Below are positions 10,793 through 22,591 of a stretch of 64,000 nucleotides of DNA, piece after piece. This DNA is from Limnephilus marmoratus (taxonomy: Eukaryota > Arthropoda > Insecta > Trichoptera > Limnephilidae), in the NCBI GenBank assembly GCA_917880885.1, contig OU862931.1, forward strand, positions 13,899,337-13,963,336, in the 5' to 3' direction. How positions within the stretch are numbered: the first letter of the stretch is position 1; every line of letters starts with the position of its first letter. A program made the position numbers and the translations under genes. Below the pieces are notes generated by a model, which was not told the origin of the DNA, searched no databases, and saw only the letters and a list, made by a program, of their open reading frames with translations.

Positions 10793-13190
10793 TATTAATA
10801 TAAAATAATAATCATGCATTTACTTACATAACATAAATAGATCCTATTTCTACGCTGTAGTTTTCAGTATTAATTTAACTGTGCATTGCAGACAAGATAT
10901 TACAACTTTTTCATCTTTAATCATAATGGCTGCCTCTCCAACGACCAGCACAACCGCTGCACCTCGCATCCCCTGGCCGGGCTATCAGCGATATTATTAT
11001 TTTGTTTTGAATACCGGAGTAGCCCGCTAAATTTATAACCCGGACCGAGAAGGGTCGCGCCCCCGAACATGCTTCCAATCGGGAAGGTGGACAAAGGATT
11101 TATCCACCAAAGGTTTTCAACTTTTCTGAAACAATAAACAAATTATTATTTCTCATGACTTAATTAATATTTATTGAAAAGATTTGATAGCGTAGCCCTC
11201 TTTAACACGGATCATTTTAACTGCATGGAACCTACCTTCCATGCAGTTAAATAGACCAGCCACATATGCGTAGTTATCTAATACTAACTTCATGCAACCT
11301 AAGTACTTATAAGCGAGTGTGTGGAATACTCAATTCTGGTATTGTTGCATTTAAATAGGATTTTAGAACGATTATCTCTCGTGGGTATAAGAAATTAAAT
11401 GAGGTTAAAAATCACGACTGTCAATTTTAGAATTTTGAAAATAAATATTAAGAGCGTTTAACAAGCCAGCGGCCGAAAATCCACATTTTGTCGAAAGTTG
11501 TTCTTACGATCATGCAGGGCGGTTACAATGAGAAAGATTAATTATTCTCCGTACCAGCTTTTTAAAATTATAACTCAATATCGATTTTATTTCATTCCAA
11601 ATTTGCTTTAATTTATACCTTCATCCAAAAATGCTGAAAGGCGCGATGATAAAACTATTAAAAGAATGTACTTTTTGTAATTATTTTTGATTATAAGTAT
11701 TTACCATTTTTCAATAATATTTAAGTTAAATAAGAATGTAAAAAAATCTGAAATATATTAGTTTGTAAGTGCGCAAATAAATACGCAAACGGACCAATTT
11801 TCGTCAAGAAAAACGTGTACGTATATATTTTTTAATGATTTTATTTACCCTAAAATTAAAATTCCAAAACATGCGATTCCCAGATAACGTATTGATTTAT
11901 TTTATTGCATGATTATATGATTTGAAATGGGTGTGGTATAACACAATTTTTTTTTGAAAATTTAACAAATCTGCCGACCTGTGGTTATAACCTTATTATA
12001 CTAAAAATAAACATTTTTCTCAAAATTTAAAACATGCGACGAATGCTAGATAAAAGAACAATCTTTCGAAATGTATTTATAATTTTTTGTGGAAAAGATT
12101 CAATACCTCTAAAATCTTATTTAAAAATGACATATTTCTGGTTTTCTCTGGTAATACCCTCTGAAATCCGATGTAATTCTTTCAACGGGAATACCGAGTT
12201 TAAGATTTATGTTGATTTTTTTCGATTGACTCTGAATGAATTTTTAAATGGGGGGACCAGATCGAAGAGTTATATTCGATTTGACTACGAACTAAGAATG
12301 TACACAAAATTTTTAATGTTGAAATTTATTAGTGGAAATTGTGAGAGCATCCCTTGTAGGTGCATTATCAAAGGGATTCATGTGGTAAGTTTTGGAACTG
12401 CTAATAAATTAGTACACCACAGATTTATATCCTGGATTGGCTACACTGGGCAGGAAATTCAGCTAGGATTTAAGATAGCCAAATACGCAAGGAGCTTTAC
12501 CGTATTTAGCCTGCTGAAAAATAAGATATTTGGAGGTGTACGGTGTGTAATGTGTATCCCATTGCTCCTTCAACTACACTCAAAATTTCTGTCCTCATTT
12601 TTTCTGTATCCCAGCCTTGTCTGGTAGTTTTTCTTTGGTAATTACGCGGCTTGTTTGTAACACGTGTAAATAAATTTTAAAAAATCTGTTATAAAAATAT
12701 TCCGTGTCAAAATCTTATTCTTGCCGGTTTTACCCCATACGGTAGTGCCCCGAGAAAAAAAATACAGACATTCTTTCACAAATGTAAAAAAAAAGGTAAC
12801 GAAAATCACGCAAAAGTTTTATACGTAAAAAAAATACACATTTATGTCATTTCACATTTCACCTGCAAATTATAAAAACTCCACTATTAATTTATCATTT
12901 CAATATCCGTAAAAATTACTTCAGGATACCGGAAAACTTAAAACACGTTGTGTCACTCTCCAGCGAGCAGACGTGTACCGATAAGTTTTTGCTGACTTGC
13001 GTTAGTTTCGGAGTCGTTCACGGGGCGGGTTCCGTGGCGGGAATATTTAAAGTAATAAAGCTTTTTTAGGGGAATACGGTTTTACCCCGGTATACGGTTT
13101 TTTACAGGTGTCCCTTACTTCTTCAATGTTTGCATATTCACTTTGTGGTGTCATTTTAATTTTTAACAAAATTAGTTTTATTCTGACGAA
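10793..13190. other. Mostly AT-rich region, no element identified
   Basis: A short frame, 10926-11030 (MAASPTTSTT... then stop), stands out by its GC-rich codons and could be a remnant of a coding exon or element. CCTACCTTCCATGCAG and its surroundings near 11210-11250 form a short inverted repeat. TACCCC/GGGG words near 12730 and 13060 suggest the two ends of an unrecognised element. Confidence 0.35.
12034..12627 (+). CDS. Unrecognised 197-codon open frame
   Basis: Long for such AT-rich sequence, but the deduced product has no motif I recognise. It is rich in Phe, Ile, Lys and Leu with hydrophobic ends and no regular membrane pattern. No splice or promoter signals were identified, and no second copy was seen. 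It could be chance, a decayed element ORF, or a species-specific gene; chance is the most likely. Confidence 0.15.
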   Translation: MRRMLDKRTIFRNVFIIFCGKDSIPLKSYLKMTYFWFSLVIPSEIRCNSFNGNTEFKIYVDFFRLTLNEFLNGGTRSKSYIRFDYELRMYTKFLMLKFISGNCESIPCRCIIKGIHVVSFGTANKLVHHRFISWIGYTGQEIQLGFKIAKYARSFTVFSLLKNKIFGGVRCVMCIPLLLQLHSKFLSSFFLYPSLVW

Positions 13191-13192
13191 GA

Positions 13193-13209
13193 AACCAAGG
13201 TTTTGAAAG
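13193..13209 (+). ncRNA. PLE-B hammerhead-like motif, short copy
   Basis: CTGACGAA, then a hairpin pairing AAACC with GGTTT, then GAAAG. The same word order as in the PLE-B fold-back at 35.1 kb. Element boundaries are not visible. Confidence 0.35.
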
Positions 13210-13601
13210 AAGTACATAATTTTTTAATATGCTATTGGTGTTTTAGTGATTTATTTTTATTTTACAAAAACGATTCATTAAGAACGTAAATAGTTTTATG
13301 CATCTCTTAATATATCAATTATGCAGTTTGGGAAATTCTGTTCTAACTTTCGTATCTGCTACTGAGTTAACCATATTGCATTTATGCATTTGTCGCAACA
13401 TCTGTTCCGGGAAAAGCGCCCGGAAGGGATTTTCCATATTATACGAACGGAAGACCTATCTATTAGATATCTCCAAACATTCCACAAGTCAGCAAATCCC
13501 AAACAACATATTAATTTAGTCGGGGAAGTATGGCATCCTCAACATCAAATCTCTATCCATTGGCTAAAGGGATCCACTATTTCCTTTCCATATTTGATAA
13601 C

Positions 13602-13640
13602 ATCTAGGGGACATCTAGATGTCCCCCTAGATGTTATGAC
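13602..13640. repeat. Near-perfect short palindrome
   Basis: TAACATCTAGGGGACATC is followed directly by its inverted complement with one extra C, giving a stem of about 19 pairs. A partial third copy of the arm follows at 13648-13662. Confidence 0.7.
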
Positions 13641-13821
13641 ATGACATCCTAGATGTCCCCCTCTGACCCCCACCACACGAAAGAAGAATTTGATAACATA
13701 ACATACATCTAGATTATCATTTTGTATTACACTGCAAAACTTTCATGTATTTATCTCCAATAAACCATAAACAGGAGTAAATTCTTTTTTTTAATATCGG
13801 ACCTTATAAAGGTGCTGTTAA

Positions 13822-14614
13822 GGGCCCGCAACCCGAATTTCTACCGATTTCCTACATATCTCCCTTAAAAACGTTAAGTTTTAAAGCTCTTAAAAAATAT
13901 ATGTTATTCTTGAAGATAATATCTAGACATTGCCCGCGCCGAAACGCAAATATATAAAATTCCCTCGATAGAAAAAAATCGCAAAGTATGCTCCAAAAAT
14001 TATTATAAACACGTTTGTTTCAGTTATTTTACAAGTTATAGTGTCCCAGTGTTTCATTTAATGCTGTTTAAGACAATGCTTGCAAGATTTTTGCTCTATT
14101 TTAAACGAGTCGTGTTTTATTAAACATTTTTGCAATTTTCGCATCGATTTTGCCGCTGTAAATGTTAGCGCTCTCCTCTAACATTCGAAATTTCGTATCT
14201 CTCCATCTTCTTCTTTTTGAGCCAGGTTACAGAGCCCTAAGGCCCGGTGGTAACCGCTCAAAAATATGAAGGAGAGATATGTAAATACGAATTTTAGAGG
14301 GGGCGCGCTAATATTAAAACCATAATATTTATGCGTGTATTGTGAAAATGTTTAATAGAACACGACTCGTCCAAAAATAGCATTTAAAGAAACACTGTAA
14401 TTTTTTTCATTTCCATAACTTGTAAAATAACAGAAAAAAACGTGTTTATAATAATTTTCGGAGCATACTTAACGATTTTTTTCTATCGGGGAATGTATAG
14501 GTATTATCTTTAAGAATAACATAATATATATGTATTTTAAGAGCTTTAAAATTGAAAGTGTTTAAGGTACTAGTAATTATGTAATAAATCGGTAGAAATG
14601 CGGGAAGCCGGGCC
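13822..14614. mobile_element. Fold-back element F, arms of about 390 bases
   Basis: The two halves are diverged inverted copies. The outer ends pair GGGCCCGCA with a GGCC end, and TTTCTACCGATTT with AAATCGGTAGAAA. Inside, AAAATCGCAAAGTATGCTCC pairs with the start of the right arm near 14459, and CGAGTCGTGTTTTATT with AATAGAACACGACTCG. The centre is a GC-rich turn near 14233-14250. No ORF, so a non-autonomous DNA element; superfamily unknown, and no clear target duplication. A second, split copy lies at 43.5-44.4 kb. Confidence 0.7.
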
Positions 14615-14647
14615 AAAATTTTTTTGGTTCGTTTTTTTATGTGAATA

Positions 14648-14985
14648 ACTCACAAGTGTCCCAGCTGCTCTCATCCCCAATTGCGGAATGATGTGAGGCT
14701 GAAAGTAATGGGGAGGAGAAAAAATGGGGAAGAGGAAGGTGGGGAAGTACCTGGCTGTTCAGATCTGATCAACAAACATGGCTAAAACCATTTCAAATAA
14801 CGTTTCAATTCTGAATGGTGGTCTTGCACCTGGGCGATTCTTGTATAGTATATTTGACTAGAGAGTGTCGCAAATATGCTTTCGGTATATTACTTTTAAT
14901 TAATAAAATTGTGAAATAACCTAAATTAATGAAATACAATTTATTTGCACACGCGGGGATTCGAACCGGCACGGCGGCGTCCTGC
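14648..14985 (-). repeat. SINE1 copy 4
   Basis: Inverted copy. The tail side begins with TGTCCCAGCTGCTCTCA near 14657, and the B box is at 14953-14968 (GGTTCGAATCCCC on the minus strand). The A-box side is lost. Confidence 0.75.
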
Positions 14986-15210
14986 GTTCGTTTGGTTATG
15001 TTCCAATTTAAATGAATAATGAACTAAAGCAAAAAACCAGCACTGAAGCAATTCCTTTATTTCTATCCATCCTAAATACCTAAATATAACTTATAAGGTT
15101 GCCATGTGTACCGGTCGGTTAAACTCCAACCGCCTTTTCATCCTCAGAACATGTGTTACAAGTCCTAACCAAACGGTGCTCCTAGTGTACCGAGACAGGA
15201 GTTTTTTTTT

Positions 15211-15374
15211 ACATTTCGTCGCCTCAATTCTTGTTCATTCAAGAGACCATTTTAGTTTTTGTTCAATCTCCACTTTAAAATTAAAAATAAGGCATAAAAA
15301 ATGATAGTTAATCACTTAACCAAGAATTATTTGAACTAATGAGACCTTTACCTTTGCGGAAATTGCTTTATCTT
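15211..15374. mobile_element. M1 MITE, one end only
   Basis: Begins ACATTTCGTCGCC like the complete copies at 27.3 and 52.8 kb, continues with TTTTAGTTTTTGTTCAATC, and breaks off where a LINE tail starts at about 15375. Confidence 0.6.
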
Positions 15375-16245
15375 AATAATAATAATAATAATAACATTTT
15401 ATTTATATAGAGCAGTTTTGTGACATTTCACTTCAATTGCGCTTAACTATAATAAAATTTAAAATAATTCTACAGTGCTCCTTATAATATTAAGAAAATA
15501 ATAAAAGAATAAACAGTATTTACAAAATAATGACAGAAGAACAAAATTAACTAAAGAATATACAGTATTTACAAAACAATGACAGAAGAACAAAATTATC
15601 AAAGATAGTGCTGTTATAGCACACACGGGACAATAATAATAATAGACAATAGCGGTGCTATTGTAACACAGAACAAAACAAGAACTTTAAAACTAAAATA
15701 TAATATACCAACAGAAAGGCAGTTTGCGTTTAGAAATGAGAGATATTCTGCCATAAATTCGGATACGAAACATAAAATAAAAATACAATTATGAGGAAAC
15801 CGAAACCAAACACTTACGGGAAGCTTGAGAACATGGCTTATTATAATTACGTATATTGAAAAGATGTAAGGATTCATGAATGGTATGATTTTTTAAATAA
15901 TTTTGTTTTTAAAGCCCGTTTAAATTCAGCCAAATTCTGGAACTAAGAGCTGAGGGAAGTTTATTCCAAATGAGAGGGCCCGTTACATGAAAAGAGCGAT
16001 CATAGTAAACAGCTCGATTTGACCTAGAAAGTTCGATTAGACGATTATTAACATCTAGATCTGCTGATCTTAGAGTAAGCTGTCTCTCGCTTAAGTTTTG
16101 TCGGACACATAGTTCCGATATATAGGCTGGCACCATTCCTTGCAATGCTTTGAAGGTCATTAAGCAGATCTTAACACCTATACCATCATAATATTTCATT
16201 GAAAGAAAATTTTCTAATGGTCTATTGAACATACAAGAACTAAGG
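15375..16245 (-). mobile_element. 5'-truncated LINE (CR1/L2-like), 3' end with (TAA)n tail
   Basis: The element reads on the minus strand and ends at the ATT/AAT repeat near 15376-15396. The coding remnant lies at 15909-16238. A 46-base unit is duplicated at 15504-15549 and 15553-15598 in the 3' UTR. Confidence 0.7.
15909..16238 (-). pseudogene. LINE reverse transcriptase, extreme C-terminal fragment
   Basis: About 108 codons. Blocks typical for the C-terminus of CR1/L2-group ORF2 are visible in order: CLMTFKALQGMVPAYISEL (about residues 23-41), then RQLTLRSADLDV, and YYDRSFHVTGPLIWNKLP (about 75-93). No catalytic motif is included because of 5' truncation. After WNKLP the reading degenerates into stops. 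It is a dead copy, useful only to classify the element. Confidence 0.75.
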
Positions 16246-16258
16246 CGCCGATTTGCCC

Positions 16259-16640
16259 TACACAGAAGGCCTTGAGGAAAAAAAATCCCTCAAGGCCTAT
16301 GTCATCTTTGGGGATGCTGTGTAGTGGGTCTTTTAAGACAAAGGAAAGAGAGGACGATCTGGGTGATAAAAAGGTATGGGGTGGATAGGAATCTGAGGAT
16401 CAACGTGTCTAGGAATGACGAACGTGTAAATCCACCTCTTCCACTGTGGTGTAAGGCGATGGGTCCGGCTGGAGAGGACTGACTTCCTTAACCACCCTTT
16501 CCTGATCCGGCCCGCCACGCAGGTGGGAAAATGCATTCACAGCCAAGACCTAGACGAACCTCATCTTATGAAGCCAGGCACCCATGCTAAGTCACCAAAC
16601 GTAGCGAACCATTTGGGGTGACATATGGCAGGGGTATTGT
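16259..16640 (-). repeat. X family element, copy 2
   Basis: The hairpin end (16268-16315) pairs GGCCTTGAGG with CCTCAAGGCC, and the outer stem uses CTACACAG and CTGTGTAG. Body words AGTGACCAAA-type and GGTGACATATGGCAG are present; the far end is lost near 16640. Confidence 0.75.
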
Positions 16641-17386
16641 TTAGTGGTTAGTAAAATCGTATCGTGATTATTTATCATTATCTCCTGGCATTTCCTAACG
16701 ATGAAATCACGTTTGAATTGTGAGAAAAACTTGTACTTTCCAAACAGTCTGGAAAGAACTCCTGGATGACCCAATGCTTCATATTACAGAGAAACGGCCT
16801 GGATGAAAGCGATACTTAGAACCGAAAAAGCTATAGCATATATAGAAGAGCTTACCCCAACAGCCTACCTAGGCAATGAGTTGGGACAGTGCAAAAAAGA
16901 AGAAGAAAAGGTGAAAGTTCAATCTAGAAAGCTTAAATAAAACCTTGGCACGCCCTACCACATCTCTCACCAACGAGTATTTTAACTTTGGCGATAATCC
17001 TACCCAAGAAACTGTATAAACTGGGTCACAATGTCGGCGCTGCTTCGGCACTAAGATCGGACGTTTAATTAACTTGTAATTCTTAATTTATTTTTTAATC
17101 GGGTTATATTCAAGTCTCATTCGACTACTACAGTTAAGGTAAGGAATGATCTGTACCAAGAACTAACCCCCATCCTCCCCTTCTCCAAGTTCTGAGAAAT
17201 CTAATTAAGTGGGGTATACTTTCAATTAGAAAACACTGCTTACCCCTCGGTTCATTAGAAATTCAGTATTTCAACGTTGATAATTTACCCGAGGAATTAT
17301 ATTTTAAATTGAAATTTCTCGTTATGCTAATTGGACTCGAGATCCTCTGCTTGCTAAACAGAAAAAGTTTTTTCAAAAAAGGTTTT
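16641..17386. other. No feature recognised
   Basis: Short open frames only. The stretch 16790-17050 is less AT-rich and may be decayed coding sequence, but no motif is readable. Confidence 0.35.
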
Positions 17387-17392
17387 TTAAAA

Positions 17393-17993
17393 CCCTAGAA
17401 GCCCAAACATATTTTGCTATATAAAAAACCCAATCATAAGTCAAATTTACCTACATGAATAAATACACTTGTAATACAGTTTATTCTGTGTAATTAATTA
17501 TTTATTATCATTATTTATTTATTTTTAACTATTTAGGGAATGAAAAAACTGATAATTAGAATAAAATTTATTTATTAGACTTCGAAAAAACAACTTTTAC
17601 TAATTAATATAAAAATTTGGTACAAAATGAGATCCTTTCGGTTTGCTTCTTTATAAATATTAAAAAAATAACTAAACAAAATCTTCTTTTTTCTACAAAC
17701 CAATAAATGTTTTATAACAATTAAACACTTTTATGTAATTATTTTTTCTTTATAAACACTTTTCACATACATCATCAAATTACAAAAAGCTTAAACATAG
17801 GTCAAATTGACCTACAACAGTACGATAACTCCAATATGAAGGGACTTACCAAGGCAACACCGCCGTCTCCTATGGTCTCTTGGCGAGTACTAAGTTGGTT
17901 CGATCAATCAGGGCAATCAAAAGAAGTGTACGAAAGAGAAAGCAGATATTTGTATGCGTATTGGTAAAAATTACCCAGTTTGGGCTTCAAGGG
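17393..17993. mobile_element. piggyBac-type MITE
   Basis: The ends are inverted: CCCTAGAAGCCCAAAC at the left and GTTTGGGCTTCAAGGG at the right, with the right end followed directly by TTAA. On the left the TTAA is two bases away, so the duplication is imperfect. Inner words (GTCAAATTTACCTAC at the left, GGTCAAATTGACCTAC at the right) also mirror each other. No ORF. Confidence 0.65.
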
Positions 17994-18447
17994 TTAAAAA
18001 TATATTTTATGAAAACATTTACATTTTAAGTCTGGAGCTATTAAAAATGTATTGTCTACATGGCGTGATGATATACTCAAAATGGCTTTAAGTCGAGAGG
18101 CTGTAAGGAGCGGTTCCCATTATCTACAGCTTTTTATATTTTGACACTATTCAAAAATAATTTTAATGAAAAGGGAATGATTGCTCTTCTCCCCAAGAAC
18201 AGCGAATTTTCTTGTGCAAAAATGGTAAATTGTCATTTCAATTGTTTTTTTCTTATTTCGTTTTCAAGATTTTAAATATTTTCTTAAACATACTTAACAG
18301 TCGATATGACAATACCCAGATTTGGTAACTCCCGCTATAAACTAAAAAGAAAGAGCGACACTAATGATAGTGTACAATAAGCATAATATGATGAAATAAG
18401 AAATTTTAATCAAAAGTTTTTTTTTAAATACACTTTTACATTTTTTA

Positions 18448-18735
18448 GCTCCACACAGGAGGCCCTGAAGAAAATAATTACCCTCGGGGCCTATGTCATA
18501 TTTTGGGATGCCGGAGGGTGTGGAGGAATTAAAGAAATGAAAGTGATTAAAGAAAATGAAGTAGGGGAAGTTCTGGGAAGCAAACGGTACGAGGGGTGGG
18601 TAGGAACCTGGGGTTCGGTGTGTCCATGCCATCCAAACGCCAAAACCTAGATAAACCTCACTCCAAGAACCCAAGAGGTGTTGGTCATCCAAAAAAATGG
18701 TTCCCGAGACGGCGGTACCCATTTTCAAATTGAAA
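18448..18735 (-). repeat. X family element, copy 3 (internally deleted)
   Basis: Hairpin end at 18450-18505 (GGCCCTGAAG and CTCGGGGCC), then CGAGGGGTGGGTAGGAA, a jump over the middle, and GGTGTTGGTCATCCAA with GGTACCCATTT at the far end. Confidence 0.75.
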
Positions 18736-19210
18736 ACTTTACTTCGAATCCAAAAATCGTAAAAACTTTTTCATGAACGTCAAATAATTCTAAATTCCAT
18801 CGTAAAAATGAAATTATTATCAACATTTTTAGAAGGTCTTGTAAAAATCCTTAGGATCTATCTATGCTATTTTTTTAGTGAGTTTTTTATTATTATTATT
18901 TCATGTGCCACAAAAAATACACGATAAGATCAAGTTTAGTCAGATATCAAACGAAGCGACACATGAATTTTATTGAAGCAAAAATTGTATAAGCAAAGAT
19001 CTAGTTCTATGGCTCTTCTTCCCCTGAGGGGTAATGGCTCGTTAGTCAGTTAGTTAGGGACATGAGCGTAATTTTACCAGACGTCTAGCTTCGCTCTTAA
19101 TTCTAAATGTAGTGCAAATTACTTAAGTTTGGAGACCATCATTAAAACTTGGTCATACAAACATTCAGACCGAACGAACCGTTCAGACGTTGGAATTCCA
19201 CTCGAGGGTG
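18736..19210. other. No feature recognised
   Basis: AT-rich, with a stretch of mixed composition around 18995-19090 that is not repeated elsewhere in the window. Confidence 0.35.
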
Positions 19211-19612
19211 TTTTTTTATTTACATTACGTCCGCGCAGCAGGCATGTCATTTTTTCGTTGCTCTTTCAAAGGAAAGAAATTCTGGAAAGGAAAATAGTTT
19301 GAGGGGTAAGTAGGATTCTGGGGGTCAGAATGCCCAGAAGTGGCGAACTTATGAATCCATCCTTCGCATTGCCATGCTAGGTGATGTGTCAAGAGAGTCC
19401 TTTTGTATAAGTCAAATGGTCTCACTAGACCGAATTTTTACAGCCCAAAATGCAGCAGGTGAGCAAATGCACCTACCGCCAAGGTCTAAACAAACGTTAC
19501 CACATGAACCCAGGGTCCCATGCTGGTCACCAAATTAGTAAACCACTTAGAGTGACCTATGACAGAGGTCTTGGTTATCTAATAAATAGCCAGGGGTACC
19601 CTTACTCACATT
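19211..19612 (-). repeat. X family element, copy 4
   Basis: The T-rich tail at 19209-19220 is followed by a diverged body (GGTAAGTAGGATTCTGGGGG, CCAAATTAGTAAACCACTT, GGTTATCTAATAAAT). The hairpin itself is largely replaced. Confidence 0.65.
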
Positions 19613-19629
19613 CCAAATCAGAAAACTGT

Positions 19630-21385
19630 TCGTTATTTTAGATGATTCATGTATTGTACATGTTAATATAAAATATTAAAACACATATAGTGATGTGTGG
19701 TTTAAGTGGATGCGGATGTTGAAGGACCTTGATTGTTTTTTATGTGTTTTGAAAGGTGTGAAAGATCACTGCATAAGTAAAAATGAAAGCACGTAAGGAA
19801 AGGAAGAAAGGGACTTACTGCGGAACCTTGTGGCACTTCTCTCATTCTTCTATCTCGGCTAGGTTTGATGATGCACTCGTAAGACTATCAGTCGCGGTAC
19901 TTTACTGCAGTTTGCGGATGCAGTATGCGGAATATTAGATGATTACGCGGAGAGTTTCGATTGACGACTAATTGTTATGGTAACGTTAAAATGACAGGTA
20001 CATAGGGATGGGTAGGAAAAGGAATATGATAGGAATGGATAGGAAAGGAACATGCGACAATCAAGCTACAAGCACAGAGTCTATGATATATGTAGATGTG
20101 TGCAAGTAAGCATAGCTATGTATTGTGTAAACGTCCAACCATATAGTTTTTCTAAACTTTTCAAGATTTGCATTATTTCATAGTGATTTCACATTATTGA
20201 TAAACTATGTGTAATATTCAAAGAATATGAAAAATAAAATGAGTAACGCATTTACCAACTTTACGTTTATTAAAAGCCGACAATACCTGTGTTCATTCTC
20301 CGGAATATTTAAAAAATCAACCCGTAAAAATAAAGTTTTCATTATGTTGTGAAACAGTTTCGACTTTCGACGGCACTACCTAATTGCGCCATCATTTCAT
20401 CCAATTTCAAAGAAATACTTTTGTGAGCGTGAGCTCGTTGATAGGATCTATTGTCATCGACAATTAGTCCGTACCGAGTTTCAACTCTGCCGGATTTCGG
20501 GAAGAAGAAAATTTCCACTTCAACATTTGCATTCATTCGTAGAAAATAAAACCGAAATTAAAACAAATGTACTTAAAATTTTTAAAATAATTATCCCGAT
20601 TTTTGAGAATCGCTTGTGAAAATTAATTAGGAATATCTTAACTAGGTATTTCAATTAATGTAATATAAAGCATAAAATATGCTCTCTGTATGTGGGAAAA
20701 AAGTGTTGTGCTCAAGGGTACAATTCTGGACTTGGTGAAAACCGAAAAAGCAAAAGAAAATTTATTTTCAAGATACCTGTAGTCGCAGATACGAGTTTAT
20801 TGACTGCAAATCAATGGACTTGTAATCAATAAATTTAAACGTAGCGAACAACTTGAGGTGACCTTTGAAAGGGGTATAGGTTATCCAACTTCTGTAGCTA
20901 TAATCTAGATTTTCTAGATAAACAAGGTATCGTGAATCCAGAACTCAACGTTCAAAAGGCTTGGCCGTTTGATAAATGCAAAAAGTCACTGCTTGAAGAT
21001 TAAAAAATTAGACTAGATCAACAAATTATTTGTTAAAAATATTTAAAAAAAATGGTAAATAATCATAAATTATACAGACGTTGGTAATTTCTCTAACGAA
21101 TAAGTTATCCGCAAAATTAAATTCCTCGTTTGATTAGTTTTCATTTTCTTTAAGTTAGTTTCTTGTTAGCTTGTAAAATTTAGCACGATGATACACTATC
21201 TACTTTTAGAAATACGATTTTTTTCCATTGTGATTCCAAGATTTTTGTTATTTTAAAACGCTAAAAACGTGTTTACTTTTATTTCCAGGGATTTTCCTTA
21301 CGAACAACTTTCGTTTTTTAATCGAATTAATACTTCTGAAAATCAGTGTTGAGCTAAAAACAAACTGAAATTGAAATAATTCTTG
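19630..21385. other. Unassigned region with an X fragment and one small open frame
   Basis: A 58-base X remnant lies at 20838-20895 (ACGTAGCGAACAACTTGAGG). The minus-strand frame 20342-20536 (64 codons) is described separately. The rest is AT-rich and unassigned. Confidence 0.4.
20342..20536 (-). CDS. Unrecognised 64-codon open frame
   Basis: Begins MNANVEVEIFFFPKSGRVET and ends with ESRNCFTT. Composition is balanced and protein-like (charged residues, few runs), unlike most AT-driven frames here. It starts in a good purine context (ACGAATGA). I know no family for it. It could be a single-exon fragment of a host gene or of a DNA transposon. Confidence 0.25.
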   Translation of the reverse strand: MNANVEVEIFFFPKSGRVETRYGLIVDDNRSYQRAHAHKSISLKLDEMMAQLGSAVESRNCFTT

Positions 21386-21390
21386 GTAGA

Positions 21391-21458
21391 TTTGTGTAAG
21401 TAGTTTATTCAGAAAGTTTTATATAATATAAACAATTTTCTGAATAAACTACCCACAC
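21391..21458. repeat. Hairpin with 22-base arms
   Basis: GTGTAAGTAGTTTATTCAGA pairs with TCTGAATAAACTACCCACAC across a 24-base AT loop, with only one or two mismatches. Such a stem could be the ends of a small MITE or a transcribed hairpin. Confidence 0.6.
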
Positions 21459-21699
21459 ATATCTGTGCCTTTCTGTGGGATGACTCCTAAAAGTAGCCTA
21501 TAAGTTTGTCTTTGAGTCTTCTAGAAGTTTCTTTAAAAAAGATTTACTGCTTTTCTCAAGGGTTCTTGGTTAAGCAGCGTAATATGTACGTTTTTTTTGG
21601 TTTCCAAGCAATTTGAATATTATTTTTATATTATCGTAAATGGTTGCCTGACATCTATATATTCCATGTGGCATCAAGGTCTAGTGCGAACAAATGGAT

Positions 21700-22025
21700 T
21701 AAATATATAAACATGTTGAAAATTGGAAAAATTAGAGTAGAAATTTTATAATGAGAATTTTTTTAATGGAAACTAGAAAATAGAAAAGAAAAGAGACAAG
21801 TTTTGCACAAGATTAATGGATCATACTCAAAAACGTAATTCTTGTTTATATTTTATTTGTGTGCAGGCATACATACATGTGCAAATACATGTACACATAC
21901 ATACACCCTCACTTTTGTTCTTACACATATAATGCTAAATAAAAAAACGGAATTTAATTCAGCTAGTAAGTTAACACAACAGTAATTGATTCTGAGGCGA
22001 TACGCCGGGTTGCCGTGTCAGCTAG
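21700..22025 (+). mobile_element. Helitron 3' end, second family
   Basis: The end GATACGCCGGGTTGCC..CAGCTAG followed by T fits the Helitron rule (hairpin, then CTAG before T). A related CAGCTAGT sits 60 bases upstream at 21960. The 5' end is not found; the left limit is arbitrary. Confidence 0.5.
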
Positions 22026-22029
22026 TCTA

Positions 22030-22590
22030 TCAATAAATTAATGTTGATTGAAACCATTATTTTTTTAATATTATAATCCTTTAAAAAAATATTCTCGTAG
22101 TTTCCTTCAATTTTTAATGTGCGAAACTTCAAAGTTTTCAAATGACCCATTACAGAGCTTTTGAAATGATCTTTGAATGCATTTAAAATTCTAATGACTG
22201 ACTTACAAGCGGTATTTAGCACGGAGCTTTTTATGAGTGAAACGAATCAACGTTGGAGGCAGTTTGTTTAGTTGAAAAGCAGCTTTCTAAGGAGGTCTTT
22301 AATTAAATTTCAGTGAAGGTTTTTCACATCTTGAAGAATAACCTCAAAAACAAGGCTTCGCCGCTGCATTTCTATAAATTTTATGCATTGAAAATTATTA
22401 TGCTAGGTGGTAAACGGAAGCCAAAATTATACTGGATAGTTACACCGAGAGTGTTTTCTCTTGGGGTAAGTAAAACCTCGTCAAATTTAATGTTTCCAAG
22501 ACCCAATCATATCTGCTTATGTCTAAAAGGGATCGAAATGAAAATCTAGTCTAATTCAACGGAAGCAATCTTCCGAAGTGGCCCTCCACC
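22030..22590. other. No feature recognised
   Basis: Open frames on both strands (for example 22313-22549) have no recognisable motif. Confidence 0.35.
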
Positions 22591-22591
22591 G

